Assembly (NCBI RefSeq): GCF_018991925.1
Contig: NW_024729645.1
Coordinates: 62,001 to 126,000, forward strand
DNA: 64,000 nucleotides
Direction: 5' to 3'
DNA from: Homarus americanus
Lineage: Eukaryota > Arthropoda > Malacostraca > Decapoda > Nephropidae
Part shown: positions 46,796 to 58,462 of the stretch, one piece after another
How the letters are laid out: every line of letters begins with the position of its first letter
How positions within the stretch are numbered: position 1 is the first letter of the stretch
Position numbers and translations under genes: made by a program
Notes under the pieces: generated by a model
What the model saw: the letters and a program-made list of their open reading frames with translations, nothing else
Told to the model about the DNA's origin: nothing
The model's database searches: none

Positions 46796-47079
46796 CTCGC
46801 CAATACTGCGTGGAAAATTACAATTCGATACGGAATCTTTTAGCCACGCCCCTCCCCCCTCTCTTTATCATGGCTCTGCTGCTGTTCCTCTTATATTTAC
46901 TTACACTTGTTCTCCCCCTCTCTCCTTCTTCCCTTAATCCTTTATACTCCAATTACCTGCTTTATCATATCTTCTCTCCCGTTTCTTGTGTTTAATCCAA
47001 GTTCTTTTATTTTTCCTTAACTTCTGTGTTCTATTTTTCTTTCGCTTGAACTTTTTTCTTTATCTTCTTGTGTTTGTAT

Positions 47080-47082
<3 letters not shown>
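46796..47082. other. T/C-rich unique spacer
   Basis: No gene recognised. Confidence 0.5.

Positions 47083-47138
<56 letters not shown>
47081..47138. repeat. (GTT)n microsatellite
   Basis: About 19 uninterrupted triplets. Confidence 0.96.
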
Positions 47139-47204
47139 CTTCCAATCTGTTATTCTATTTTCCACTTAATCCGTTTTCATCACGGTTTGATTTCCTCCAT
47201 GACA

Positions 47205-47460
47205 ACCCAACCATAATCGCCACCATCGTTATGACATCTCGACCACAATCACCACCATCGCCTTGACATCTCTACTACAATCACCAACATCACTGTAACA
47301 TCTCAACCACAATCACCACCATCAGCTATAACACTTCAACAACTATCACAAACATGACATCTCAACCACAATCACCACTATCGTCATATCTCAACCACAA
47401 TCACTACCACATCAACCACAATCACCATTATCGCCATGACATCTCAACCACAATCAGCTA
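47205..47460. repeat. About 27-bp diverged repeat (catctcaaccacaatcacca)
   Basis: About eight copies of CATCTCAACCACAATCACCA with CCATCG or CTATCG tails. Shares the CACAATCACCACCAT core with the array at 46.1-46.8 kb. Confidence 0.85.
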
Positions 47461-48150
47461 CCATTATTTCTTTCTTTCTTCCCGCTTCTTCTCCTCCTCC
47501 TCCCGCAGCCTTCCTCTTCCACCGTCACTACACCACTTCCCTCCTCTTCCTCCACCCGCTTCTCTCTTCCTCCCTCATCAATTACCTCCTCCTCCCTGAC
47601 ACACCTGTTGCTACATACAGAGGGTGGTCCAGGTAGACTCATAATTCCTGGTACACCACAACGACTCGGGACCAATTAAAAGCAGACTGTGAAGCGTCTT
47701 AGTGATGTAGAATTATATTGTACAGCGATAAGACCTACCAATGCCCACCACTGTTAGTAATCTATTTATTTGTCAATTAAAATTTTTCTCGATCGAAGAA
47801 TTTATTCGTGTTTATTTACTTTCATCTTTGTTTATTCACTAATCTTGTCTATTTATCGTTGTATTTTAATAATTTTGTCGATTTATTCATCTTTATTTAC
47901 TTTAATCTCTTTATTCATTGAGCTTTTATTCGTCTTTTCATCTTTGTTCAATTATTATTTTTTCGCCTTTATTCATTCTTCTTAATGTATCTCTTTTCAT
48001 TTATCTTACTTTTATTTTTTCTAACGTCATACATTTATCTTCAACCAGTTTTTCACGTCAGTAAATTTATTATCACCCTTCAAGAGCCCAGTTAGTGTCG
48101 TTACCTTTATATATTCTAGTGATAATTTATTTCTTGTTCTTGGTTCACTT
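47461..48150. other. T-rich spacer, no gene
   Basis: Pyrimidine-rich 47465-47600, then AT-rich DNA in which TTTATTCATCTTTATTTACT-like phrases recur at 47800-47970. Confidence 0.5.
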
Positions 48151-48159
48151 CAGGTAGAA

Positions 48160-48700
48160 GAGAATGCAACCAAAATAGCACTGAATCTACACTGAGACTA
48201 AATCTTACAAGCGAGCTTCAGTTTACACCTACGACGCTAAGATTACAACCAAAATAACACTGAATCTACACTGAGACTAAACCTTACAAGCGAGCCTCAG
48301 TTTACACCTACGACGCTAAGATTACAACTAAAATAACACTGAATCTACACTGAGACTAAACCTTACAAGCGAGCCTCACTTTACACCTACGACGCTAAGA
48401 TTACAACTAAAATAACACTGAATCTACACTGAGACTAAACCTTACAAGCGAGCCTCACTTTACACCTTACAAGCGAGCCTCACTTTACACCTACGACGCT
48501 AAGATTACAACTAAAATAACACTGAATCTACACTGAAACTAAACCTTACAAGCGAGCCTCACTTTACACCTACGACGCTAATATTACAACCAAAATAACA
48601 CTGAATCTACACTGAGACCCTATAACCCACACTAGCAAGCCTCAATTCACCTCCCGACGCCATGATAACAACCAAAGTAACACTGAAATTACACTGAGAC
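48160..48700. repeat. 79-bp minisatellite, about 6 copies
   Basis: Units contain AAAATAACACTGAATCTACA, CTGAGACTAAACCTTACAAG, CGAGCCTCAGTTTACACCTA and CGACGCTAAGATTACAAC. One copy carries an internal 24-bp duplication of CTTACAAGCGAGCCTCACTT near 48440-48490. End copies are diverged. Confidence 0.95.
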
Positions 48701-48727
48701 TGAGGTAACCAGTTCTCCTACCGCCAG

Positions 48728-48850
48728 ATGAAGAAGCAACAAGGCATCGTGCAAGAGTCAGAGAACCCGGATCTGATATTTTACGAGAGAAAATACGAGC
48801 ACTACATCCAGCGAACTACCATGCCCCCCTCATTCCCTTCACTAAATTAG
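48728..48850 (+). CDS. Small open frame of mixed composition (40 codons), doubtful
   Basis: ATG at 48728 to TAG at 48850. The product starts MKKQQGIVQESENPDLIFYE and continues RKYEHYIQRTTMPPSFPSLN. Unlike most frames here it is not low complexity and is rich in Glu, Lys and Tyr codons. It lies just past the 79-bp array. TCTCCTACCGCCAG, a weak acceptor-like string, directly precedes the ATG. No family is recognised and a chance frame of this size is quite possible. Confidence 0.15.
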   Translation: MKKQQGIVQESENPDLIFYERKYEHYIQRTTMPPSFPSLN

Positions 48851-49228
48851 GCATTTCTGCGAACTTTTGGCCCTATGCAAAGACCAAATAGTTATAAGTC
48901 TGTGTTGTTTATTTTCATTCGTCTCTCTACGACAGAAACAGGATTTTTAATGCGTTTGTTTCATAGCTGTGTGACCTTTGGCTGCTGTAATATCAAGAGA
49001 CAAGGTAGAGGCCCCACCAAATTTGAAATAACTTAACCCACAACAACAGATGATTATTTCTGAACTCAATCCAAGTAGAACGACGGAAGAAAAAAAAAAA
49101 AACATTTCCTTCCTTTACTTCGGGGCGCCATAGGAATCAATGATGAATTTGGGGTTGAAACATCAGCATATCAGCCTGAGGAATATTCAGCCTCAGATCG
49201 CCAACCACAAATCAACACATCACTTTAC
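48851..49228. other. Unique spacer
   Basis: No gene recognised; poly-A patch at 49088-49101. Confidence 0.5.
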
Positions 49229-49323
49229 CTGTAGTAGTATATGTACCAACTGGACCAGCCTGATGTGTACCGGTCAGTGCCTGTAACATCACCTGTACAC
49301 TCCCTCCATCTCACTGTACTCAC
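49229..49323 (-). other. Possible exon or recursive splice point, minus strand
   Basis: On the minus strand a pyrimidine tract TTTTTTTCTTTACAG ends at 49324. The next bases are GTGAGTACAG, so acceptor and donor consensus are fused, the layout of recursive (ratchet) splice sites known from long arthropod introns. The following 95 nt remain open in one frame (VSTVRWRECTGDVTGTDRYT...) and end at CAG/GTAAAG (49229), so a conventional 95-nt exon is the alternative reading. No neighbouring exon was identified. Confidence 0.2.
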
Positions 49324-49923
49324 CTGTAAAGAAAAAAACTACATATATTAGGTTAAATGGAAAACATGTGAGATGATTCAACACAATATAATTCACTATA
49401 ATAAGCGGTTATATAGGACTCCAACCTAACCTAACTAAGACCTACTCTAATTTAGCTGAAGTTATCCTATATCCTCACCTAATGTTATAACTACAGTAAA
49501 TCCAAACAAATCTACCCTAACCTAACCTAACCTAACAATAACCTAACTTAACTTTACTTTAACCTAATCCATATCCAGGGAGGTCGGTGGCGCGCCTGTC
49601 ATTATCGCCAACTTAGGGATATTCATTAAAGCAGCCAACAGAATCCTTGATGCGAAAATTCTTGGCAAAACGCTTTAAAGTAACCTATAATGATCCCTAT
49701 ATCCAATTACATTATTCCACGGTGCTGTAAGAGTAATGAGTTAAGAGACGGCATAAATCTATAACTTAACCAGTATTTGGGAAACTTATTTTTAAGATTC
49801 TACAAAAAATAAACTTCATAACATAAGAAAAAAAATCACCTAAAAGACATATAAACAAATACTTCACCATCAAAAACATCCCAACCTGATTTTAAAATGG
49901 ATAAAATAACCAGGTCTCTCTAA
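49324..49923. other. Spacer with CCTAACCTAA stretches
   Basis: CCTAACCTAACTAAG at about 49423 and a clean CCTAACCTAACCTAAC at about 49518-49535, then AT-rich unique DNA. Confidence 0.6.
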
Positions 49924-50192
49924 CAGTGGTTCTTAACCATTTTTGAGTCACGGACCCCTTTGAGAATCTGGTGAAAGCTATGGACCCCCTCCCTAGAAAA
50001 ATGCACATAAACACAACTTTGCATGCAATGAATATACTTTATTTTATTGAAAATTCATTACCTCATACAGTGTATGACATACATAAAGTATAGTGAATAT
50101 AAATGTTAAATTTTTATCTGACCTTCACGGACCCCCTGAAGCCCATCCATGGGCCCCTTGGGGGTCCATGGACCCCAGGTTAAGAACCCCTG
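49924..50192. mobile_element. hAT-type MITE, 269 bp
   Basis: Left end CAGTGGTTCTTAACC and right end reverse-complementing to CAGGGGTTCTTAACCTGGGG form a terminal inverted repeat of about 15 bp with one mismatch. Subterminal GGACCCC and GGGTCCATGGACCCC motifs complement each other. This end sequence is characteristic of non-autonomous hAT elements. The interior is AT-rich without coding capacity. An 8-bp target duplication is expected, but the flanks (CTCTCTAA and CGTCTATT) do not clearly match, so the copy is old or the ends are slightly misplaced. Confidence 0.75.
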
Positions 50193-50388
50193 CGTCTATT
50201 ACATGTATATAATAGACAAATAATAATTATACTACGACGCAAAACACAATAAGAGAAATAGTGCGTACGACTGAAGTTGAGTCATGATGTACTGTATATG
50301 ACTGATTCTCGTGGATCTATCAGTTTATTTGGAACACCTAAAGAATAACCCCCATTATCTTACTTCATCTGAGGATTAAACACCCAAA

Positions 50389-50390
<2 letters not shown>
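50193..50390. other. Unique spacer
   Basis: No gene or repeat recognised. Confidence 0.5.

Positions 50391-50428
<38 letters not shown>
50391..50428. repeat. (AT)n microsatellite
   Basis: About 38 bp uninterrupted. Confidence 0.96.
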
Positions 50429-50432
<4 letters not shown>

Positions 50433-50552
50433 GAGTGCGCGTGAGGGTAGGTATATACTATACAAGAAAGAAAACACAGAAGTTCTAGGCGCTTTCGTGG
50501 CAATTCATCTTTAGAGGTGAGTACAGACTAGAGAGAGAAATACAAATCCAAG

Positions 50553-50559
50553 GTGTATA

Positions 50560-50631
<72 letters not shown>

Positions 50632-50638
50632 TTTTTTT
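50553..50638. repeat. (AT)n followed by poly-T (26 T)
   Basis: AT dinucleotides to about 50613, then 26 T. Read on the minus strand this is A26 followed by (TA)n, compatible with the tail of a minus-strand retroposon whose body would lie at 50639 and beyond. Confidence 0.85.
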
Positions 50639-51345
50639 GAAATAAGGTTAGCATTGGTTGGGGTGTGTGTGAAATAAGCTTGGGGGTAATCTTCAGAGGA
50701 TCTGCTTATTTTACAGACAGATTCCGAACTCTCCCATTTCAATACAAAGCTCATTTCGACATAAAACAAAATCTTAGTAGTACACATACAGTACATTACG
50801 CACACACTGACACGTCCACAACACACACGACAAATTAAATGGTAGACAGTTTAATTTTACACCACACAACCATTTTAAATCATGGTCATACAACAAAAAA
50901 TAATACCAGAACCGTGATGAAATGTGAGGAACTTCAGTTGTCAACATTGGTAGAAAAGCTCGCATATTTCCCGCCTTGACCAACGCCACTTTATCTTGGC
51001 ACGTTTAATTTCGCTCAGACCAACGGTAAATCTGATGCAAATATTCCATGTGGATTATGCTTACCGTGCTGCTTATGGCGCCAAAACTATCGTGGGAACA
51101 GGCACAGATATTCCGGGGCACGTAATACAGCTCTTGTGTCCGCTTTATCCCAGGCCGATGCTCTCAAATCACCGCGTCGGTTTGTTTCCCGCCAGAATAT
51201 GAAATAATAATTTTCGCGGGCAACGATTACTGCGTAAACAAATGTCCAAGGATTCTGACACAGCCTGAATAAATGCGATATTAATATACTGTGAGAGGAA
51301 GTGTGTGCGTATTTTACGTTTAAGTGCGTGCGCCCTACGTGAGTG

Positions 51346-51348
<3 letters not shown>
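50639..51348. other. Unique DNA with three E2F-like sites
   Basis: More complex sequence with local CpG. TTTCCCGCC occurs at 50967-50975 and 51185-51193, and TTTTCGCGGG at 51211-51220. These match the E2F-type TTTSSCGC core. The frame at 50996-51202 has mixed composition but no domain. No gene is called. Confidence 0.4.

Positions 51349-51429
<81 letters not shown>
51349..51429. repeat. (AT)n followed by poly-T (about 29 T)
   Basis: Same arrangement as at 50553-50638, 0.8 kb away. Confidence 0.9.
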
Positions 51430-51690
51430 CAATACTAACTTTAGATTAATAGCTTTTGACTGTCACCTGTGTTGATATAAGAGGTGTGTGTGTGTGTATC
51501 CATCAGAGACCATCTGGAGTTGAGGCCTGGACCCGTTGCATATATTACTAGGATCTTGTACCAGCCCCGCCTGTTGTCACATCTATTTTCTGTTGTTGTT
51601 AGCCTGCCGGTCACCCCCACCGCCCCTTATCCATATGCAGCACTACAAGTTAAACATATAATATAACTTTGTTATATACACATCCCCTCA
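51430..51690. other. Unique spacer
   Basis: Short GT run at 51484-51498; no gene recognised. Confidence 0.5.
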
Positions 51691-51699
51691 TATAACAAA

Positions 51700-52028
51700 G
51701 TTACTTTTTCCTCTGACGGTAATGTCAACAGTGAAGTTTTGTTCCACCAATGCTAGCAACTTTGGACAATTTGAAGGAAAGGATACGCGAGGCTGTTGGA
51801 AAAGTTCAGTTTGATATGTTACAAAATGTATACCTGTACAGGGAAACAATACTGCTTTGATGTCTTCAGAGCCACAAAGGGACCTCATATTGTACTTCTA
51901 CAGCTTGAAAACAAAAACTTTTTGACTTCATCTTTATTAGTATTTCTTTCTTCTCGCTGTAGATATTTTAGTTTTTTCAAAATACAGTAAATGTTGAAAA
52001 TTGGGAAAATCATTTTAAACACCCGGTA
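51700..52028 (+). mobile_element. 3' remnant of an IS630/Tc1/mariner-type DNA transposon
   Basis: The segment holds the last part of a transposase followed by about 110 bp of AT-rich DNA ending TTTAAACACCCGGTATA (52014-52030). The end would be the terminal inverted repeat abutting a TA target site. The 5' half of the element is absent from the neighbouring sequence. Confidence 0.65.
51750..51918 (+). pseudogene. Transposase C-terminal fragment, frameshifted
   Basis: In one frame (51750-51860) the sequence reads MLATLDNLKERIREAVGKVQ then FDMLQNVYLYRE before a TGA at 51858-51860. In the next frame it continues KQYCFDVFRATKGPHIV from about 51844. Together these match the conserved C-terminal region of IS630/Tc1/mariner-superfamily transposases (a LKxRIRxA segment, a Leu-x-Asn-Val segment, then Tyr-Arg-Leu-Asp-x-Cys-Arg-Ala-Thr-x-Gly-x-His-Ile), which follows the DDE/D catalytic domain. 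The catalytic part is missing, and a one-base frameshift lies at about 51836-51845. The protein catalysed cut-and-paste transposition when intact; this copy is dead. Confidence 0.75.
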
Positions 52029-52029
52029 T

Positions 52030-52440
52030 ATAATATTTATGAACACATTAGGTTAGGTAAGATATAAACACATTTACAGGAACACGTATAGTGTGTACAG
52101 GTACAATAATAGTCTATGCAGGTTTGAATATAACCAGTAAAGTTACAAGTATATATATATATATATATAGCGTGTACAGACAGGGGTAGAGGGGGTGTTA
52201 CTTCAAAATGACACAAGAGACACAACACATTTCTCGAGATTAATGTACACCAATTTATTACATCAAGGCATCTTGTATACATAGTGGAATACATTATTTT
52301 TACTCACAACGAAAGAAAAAATTCCTCTCATAGTACTGCCGCAATAATAGTTCAGTAAAAGATCGACTTTCCCAAGACTTATCACAGGATTACATAGAGG
52401 TATGATCTAAGTTCCATTAGAATAGCTTAATCCAACCTTG

Positions 52441-52442
<2 letters not shown>
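52030..52442. other. AT-rich spacer
   Basis: (AT) run at 52150-52169; the rest is unique with no gene. Confidence 0.5.

Positions 52443-52510
<68 letters not shown>
52443..52510. repeat. (AT)n microsatellite
   Basis: About 68 bp uninterrupted. Confidence 0.97.
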
Positions 52511-52513
<3 letters not shown>

Positions 52514-53040
52514 ACAGCATTAACGAGGTGAAGAATATTTTCAGTTTGATGATCTAACTAATTGCTGGTAAATTAGCGTAAATCACCCGTGAAGGAGGTG
52601 GGTGTTGGGTGTGTAGACAGCTGGATGACTCCAGTGGTCACATCTGGCTGTCACCACTTGCGTCCACCTCCACACAGTTATCAGGCCAACGTCAACACTG
52701 TGGCTGATGTGCAAGATCCCTACCACACCACCACACACCACATGGTACCATAACTGTATAACCACACCACACATGGCACCATAATTGTATAACCATATCA
52801 TCACACTTAACACCATAACTGCAACCACATGACACCATATCACCACACCATCTCACATGACACTACAAGTGTACCACAACACGTCACCATAACCACATGT
52901 CAAGATACCCACACCACAACACGATAACCCTTACACAAAACCACACCATACACCACCATAACCTTACCGCAACATCAAACACCACAACCACACCACAACT
53001 ACTATAATACTATATACAACAATCACCATAACCATCATAT
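52511..53040. repeat. Loose CACCA-rich approach to the large array
   Basis: Unique to about 52720, then irregular ACCACACCACACATGGCACC and ACCATAACTG modules that grade into the main array. Confidence 0.65.
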
Positions 53041-56000
53041 ATAACAACACTATAAACACCACCATAAACACTATGAACATCACCACACACACTATAAACA
53101 CCACCACCACACACTATAAACACCACCCCACACTATAAACCATAACACACTATAAACACCACCCCACTATAAATCACCACACACTATAAACACCACCACC
53201 ACCACACACTATAAACACCACCACCACCACACACAATAAACACCACCCCACACTATAAACACCACCACACACTACAAACACCACCCCACACTATAAATCA
53301 CCACACTATAAACACCACCACACACTATAAACACCACCACACACTATAAACAACATCACCATCACACTATAAACACCACCACCACACACTATAAACACCA
53401 CCACCACCACACACTATAAACACCACCACCACACACTATAAACACCACCACCACCACACACTATAAACACCACCACCACACACTATAAACACCACCACCA
53501 CACACTATAAACACCACCACACTATAAACACCATCACCATCACACTATAAACACCACCACCACACTATAAACACCACCACCACCACACACTATAAACACC
53601 CCACACTATAAACACACCACCACACACTATAAACACCACCACCACACACATAACACCACAACCACACACTATAAACACCACCACCACACACTATAAACAC
53701 CACCACCACTCACTATAAACACCACCTATAAACACCACCCCACACTATAAACACCACCACCACACACTATAACACCACAACCACACACTATAAAACACCA
53801 CCACCACACACTATAAACACCACCACCACACACTATAAACACCACCACCACACACTATAAACACCACCACCACACACTATAAACACCACCACCACACACT
53901 ATAAACACCACCCCACACTATAAACACCACCACCACACACTATAAACACCACCACCACACTATAACACCACAACCACACACTATAAACACCACCACCACA
54001 CACTATAAACACCACCACCACACACTATAAACACCACCCCACACTATAAACACCACCACCACCACACACACTATAAACACCATCACCATCACACTATAAA
54101 CACCACCACCACCATAAACACCACCACCACCACACACTATAAACACCACCCCCACACTATAAACACCACAACCACACACTATAAACACCACCACCACACA
54201 CTATAAACACCACAACCACACACTATAAAACCACCACCACACTATAAACACCACCCCACACTATAAACACCACCACCACACACTATAAACACCACCACCA
54301 CACACTATAAACACCACAACCACACACTATAAACACCACCACCACACACTATAAACACCACCCCACACTATAAACACCACCACCACACACACTATAAACA
54401 CCACCACCCCACACTATAAACACCACCACCACACACTATAAACACCATCACCACACACTATAAACACCACCCACACTATAAACCACCACATACTATAAAC
54501 ACCACCACCACACTATAAACACCACCACCACACACTATAAACACCACCACCACACAATATAAACACCACCACCACACACTATAAACACCACCACACTATA
54601 AACACCACAACCACACTATAAACACCACCACCACACACTATAAACACCACCACCACACTATAAACACCACCACCATCACACTATAAACACCACCACACAC
54701 TATAAACACCACCACACACTATAAACACCATCACCATCACACTATAAACACCACCACACACTATAAACACCATCACCATCACACTATAAACACCACCACC
54801 ACACACAATAAACACCACCCCACACTATAAACACCACCACCATCACACTATAAACATCACCACCACACAATATAAACACCACCACCACACACTATAAACA
54901 CCACCACACACTATAAACACCACCACCACACACTATAAACACCACCACACACTATAAACACCATCACCATCACACTATAAACACCACCACATACTATAAA
55001 CACCATCACCATCACACTATAAACATGACCACCACACTATAAACACCATCACCATCACACTATAAAACACACCACACACTATAAACACCATCACCATCAC
55101 ACTATAAACACCACCACACACTACAAACACCATCACCATCACACTATAAACACCACCACCACACACACAAACACCACCCCACACTATAAACACCACCACC
55201 ATCACACTATAAACATCACCACCACACACTATAAACACCACCACCACACTATAAACACCATCACACACTATAAACACCACCACACTATAAACATCACCAC
55301 ACACTATAAACACCACCACACACTATAAACACCATCACCATCACACTATAAACACCACCACATACTATAAACACCATCACCATCACACTACAAACACCAC
55401 CACCACACACTATAAACACCACCACACACTATAAACACCATCACCATCACACTATAAACACCATCACCACCACACTATAAACATCACCACCATCACACTA
55501 TAAACACCATCACCACACACACTATAAAACATCATCATCATCACACACTATAAACACCATCACCATCACACTATAAACACCACCACCACACACCTATAAA
55601 CACCCACCACACACTATAAACACCATCACCATCACACTATAAACATCACCACCACACTATAAACACCATCACCACCACACACTATAAACATCACCACCAT
55701 CACACTATAAACACCATCACCACACACCATAAACACCATCACACTATAAACACCATCACCACCACACTATAAACACCATCACCATCACACTATAAACACC
55801 ATCACCATCACACTATAAACATCACCACCACCACACTATAAACACCATCACCACCACACACTATAAACACCACCACATACTATAAACATCATCACCACCA
55901 CACACTATAAACATCACCACCATCACACTATAAAACACCATCACCACACACACTATAAACACCATCACCACCACACTATAAACATCACCACCATCACACT

Positions 56001-56512
56001 ATAAACACCATCACCACCACACTATAAACATCACCACCATCACACTATAAACACCATCACCACACACTATAAAACATCATCAACATCACACACTATAAAC
56101 ACCATCACCATCACACTATAAACACCACCACCACACACTATAAACACCACCACACACACTATAAACACCATCACCATCACACTATAAACATCACCACCCA
56201 CACTATAAACACCATCACCACCCACACACTATAAAATACCACCATCACACTATAAACACCATCACCACCACACACTATAAACACCATCACACTATAAACA
56301 CCATCACCACACACTATAAACATCACCACCCACACACTATAAACACCATCACCACCACACTATAAACATCACCACCACACTATAAACACCATCACCATCA
56401 CACTATAAACACCATCACCACACACTATAAACACCATCACACTATAAACACCATCACCATCACACTATAAACACCATCACCATCACACTATAAACATCAC
56501 CACCACACTACA
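53040..56512. repeat. About 22-bp minisatellite with TATAAA, about 150 copies (3.5 kb)
   Basis: Unit CACACTATAAACACCACCAC with one or more ACC or ATC triplets gained or lost. Two sub-types are segregated: CCACCACCACA units dominate from 53040 to about 54660, and CATCACCATCA units dominate from about 54720 to 56512. TATAAA is almost invariant. Short Val/Phe/Gly-rich frames on the minus strand are artefacts. Confidence 0.97.
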
Positions 56513-56690
56513 CCACAACAAAATTTATTACCACCACACGCCTCGTCACAACACCATAATAAATATAAGACTTTAGATTTTTAGTACAAGTATTATTATT
56601 GGACGAATATAATCTGTATTTTATTATTTTTTATTCATTTTATTTTATCGTTTATGTGATGAATTCCCAGTAAAATTTATCATTCAACGA
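56513..56690. other. AT-rich spacer
   Basis: No gene or repeat recognised. Confidence 0.5.
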
Positions 56691-57062
56691 CAATCACACA
56701 CACAACATGACACTAATCTCTCAATCACACACTTAACCACAATGACATGTATCGCAATCACACACACCACAACATGACACTAACCTCTCAATCACACACA
56801 ACATGACACTAACCTCACAATCACACACCACAACATGACACTAACCTCACAATCACACACACCACAACATGGCACTAACCTCACAATCACACACCACAAC
56901 ATGACACTAATCTCTCAATCACACACTTAACCACAATGATATGTATCGCAATCACACACACCACAACATGACACTAACCTCACAATCACACACCACAACA
57001 TGACACTAACCCCACAATCACACACTTAACCACAATGACATGTGTTGCAATCACACATCAGC
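56691..57062. repeat. About 30-bp minisatellite (acaacatgacactaacctca)
   Basis: About ten units, ACAACATGACACTAACCTCA with CAATCACACACC, plus a longer variant (TTAACCACAATGACATGTAT) that recurs at about 56730, 56930 and 57030, showing a higher-order unit of about 200 bp. Confidence 0.92.
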
Positions 57063-57300
57063 TTAACGACAATTACATACGTATAATATGACACTAACAC
57101 ACCACCAGCTTCAATCACTCACTCAACCACACTCACGCGCTCACTCCAGCCACAATCCACCACTAACACACACACAGTATAACCACACATTCAACCACAA
57201 TCACCACACTAACACACACAGTATAACCACACATTCAACCACAATCCGACACTAACACACACAGTATAACCACTCACTCAACCACAATCACCACAATATG
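57063..57300. repeat. Diverged CAACCACAATCACCAC repeat
   Basis: ACACACAGTATAACCACACA repeats at about 57170, 57218 and 57260, about 45 bp apart. Confidence 0.75.
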
Positions 57301-57830
57301 ACACAACCAGCTTCACTCACCATACCACCATCCACAATACCCCCCCCCTCACTCACCCATAAAGAGCCACTAACCTCTCCTCCTCGGTTACAAATACTGT
57401 AACTCCAGGTTAAAGAGTTTGTATTACAAGCAAGATTACAGTATATAAAACACTTGCTTTGTTCCTTCAGGCTCTACCACTGCCACCTACACTCACCATT
57501 AACACCACACTTACCACAGCTTACACCAGCACTATCACCATCAGCACCATCATTACTGACATTCCAATACTACCACAATTACCATCAACACACCACCACC
57601 GTGCCACTACCATCAATACTGACATCCCACTACAGCCACTACTACCATGAACATCGCACCCTCACCACCACTGCCATCAACAATAACACCACCCTCATCA
57701 CTACAACTACCACTATCCCCTCACCACTACCACCACCCTCACCACTAAAACGAACATTACCCTTACTACTACAACCATCGCCCTCAAAACTACAACAACC
57801 ACCACCCTCACACTAGAGAACTATAGAACA
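57301..57830. other. ACC/ATC-rich low complexity, no gene
   Basis: CACCACTACCACC-like DNA from 57470 to 57815. The Thr/Pro/His-rich frames are rejected. Confidence 0.6.
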
Positions 57831-58343
57831 CATATTCTCAAAGCCACGCACGTGTAACTTTTCCCAAAACCAAATATATGGAAATCTCACAGACGTTCTG
57901 AACCTACAGCATTAAGACATATTCTCAAATGGTCTTCACGATGAACTTTTCTTCTCAGGAGAGTTGTGGAAACGATTCTGAGAGCCTTATTTTCCCTACG
58001 ATCCCAAAAAAAGGAATATGTTCATATCTCGTCTCATTGGATAGATGAACGTTTCTATCTTAAGCTACTGAAATCGTGCTGAAACTCTCCTGTATTTAAA
58101 TGTCATTGAAAACTAAGGTAGAAAAATATCGCAAAATACCCAAAGATCCAGACTCAAGACCGGATTGGTAAACATCAAAATGTCACTTTTCTCCCTATGA
58201 AACCTTGTTCTAATCTTAATGTTATGTTTTGTATAACAGCTGGAGTGGGTCATTAACGTGTGTTCTCCCAACTCTATACTCCGGTTTGGGGTAGGGGAGG
58301 GAGGGGGAGGGGGTGGGATTGGTGTACGAATCTGAACCCTCCC
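57831..58343. other. Unique stretch, no gene recognised
   Basis: Among the most complex sequence in the window, but no domain, tRNA or splice pair was found. Short G-rich tract at 58288-58318. Confidence 0.45.
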
Positions 58344-58462
58344 CTGAACCACGAACCCCGAGATTCAGACTCATGAATCGGAAGCATTAATGGACAGAAT
58401 AATGTAACTAGTCGACTGCTTAGGGTACACTAGTCAAATAAATCTCGGGGTTTGTGGTCCAG
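58344..58462. mobile_element. Short inverted-repeat element (possible MITE)
   Basis: Arms 58344-58365 and 58441-58462 are reverse complements at 20 of 22 bases (left arm CTGAACCACGAACCCCGAGA), separated by 75 bp. No target duplication is evident, so a simple hairpin is possible. Confidence 0.45.

Noticed and set aside
50996..51202. 68-codon mixed-composition frame
   Set aside because: No family recognised, no splice sites or conserved motif; kept only as unique DNA with E2F-like motifs.
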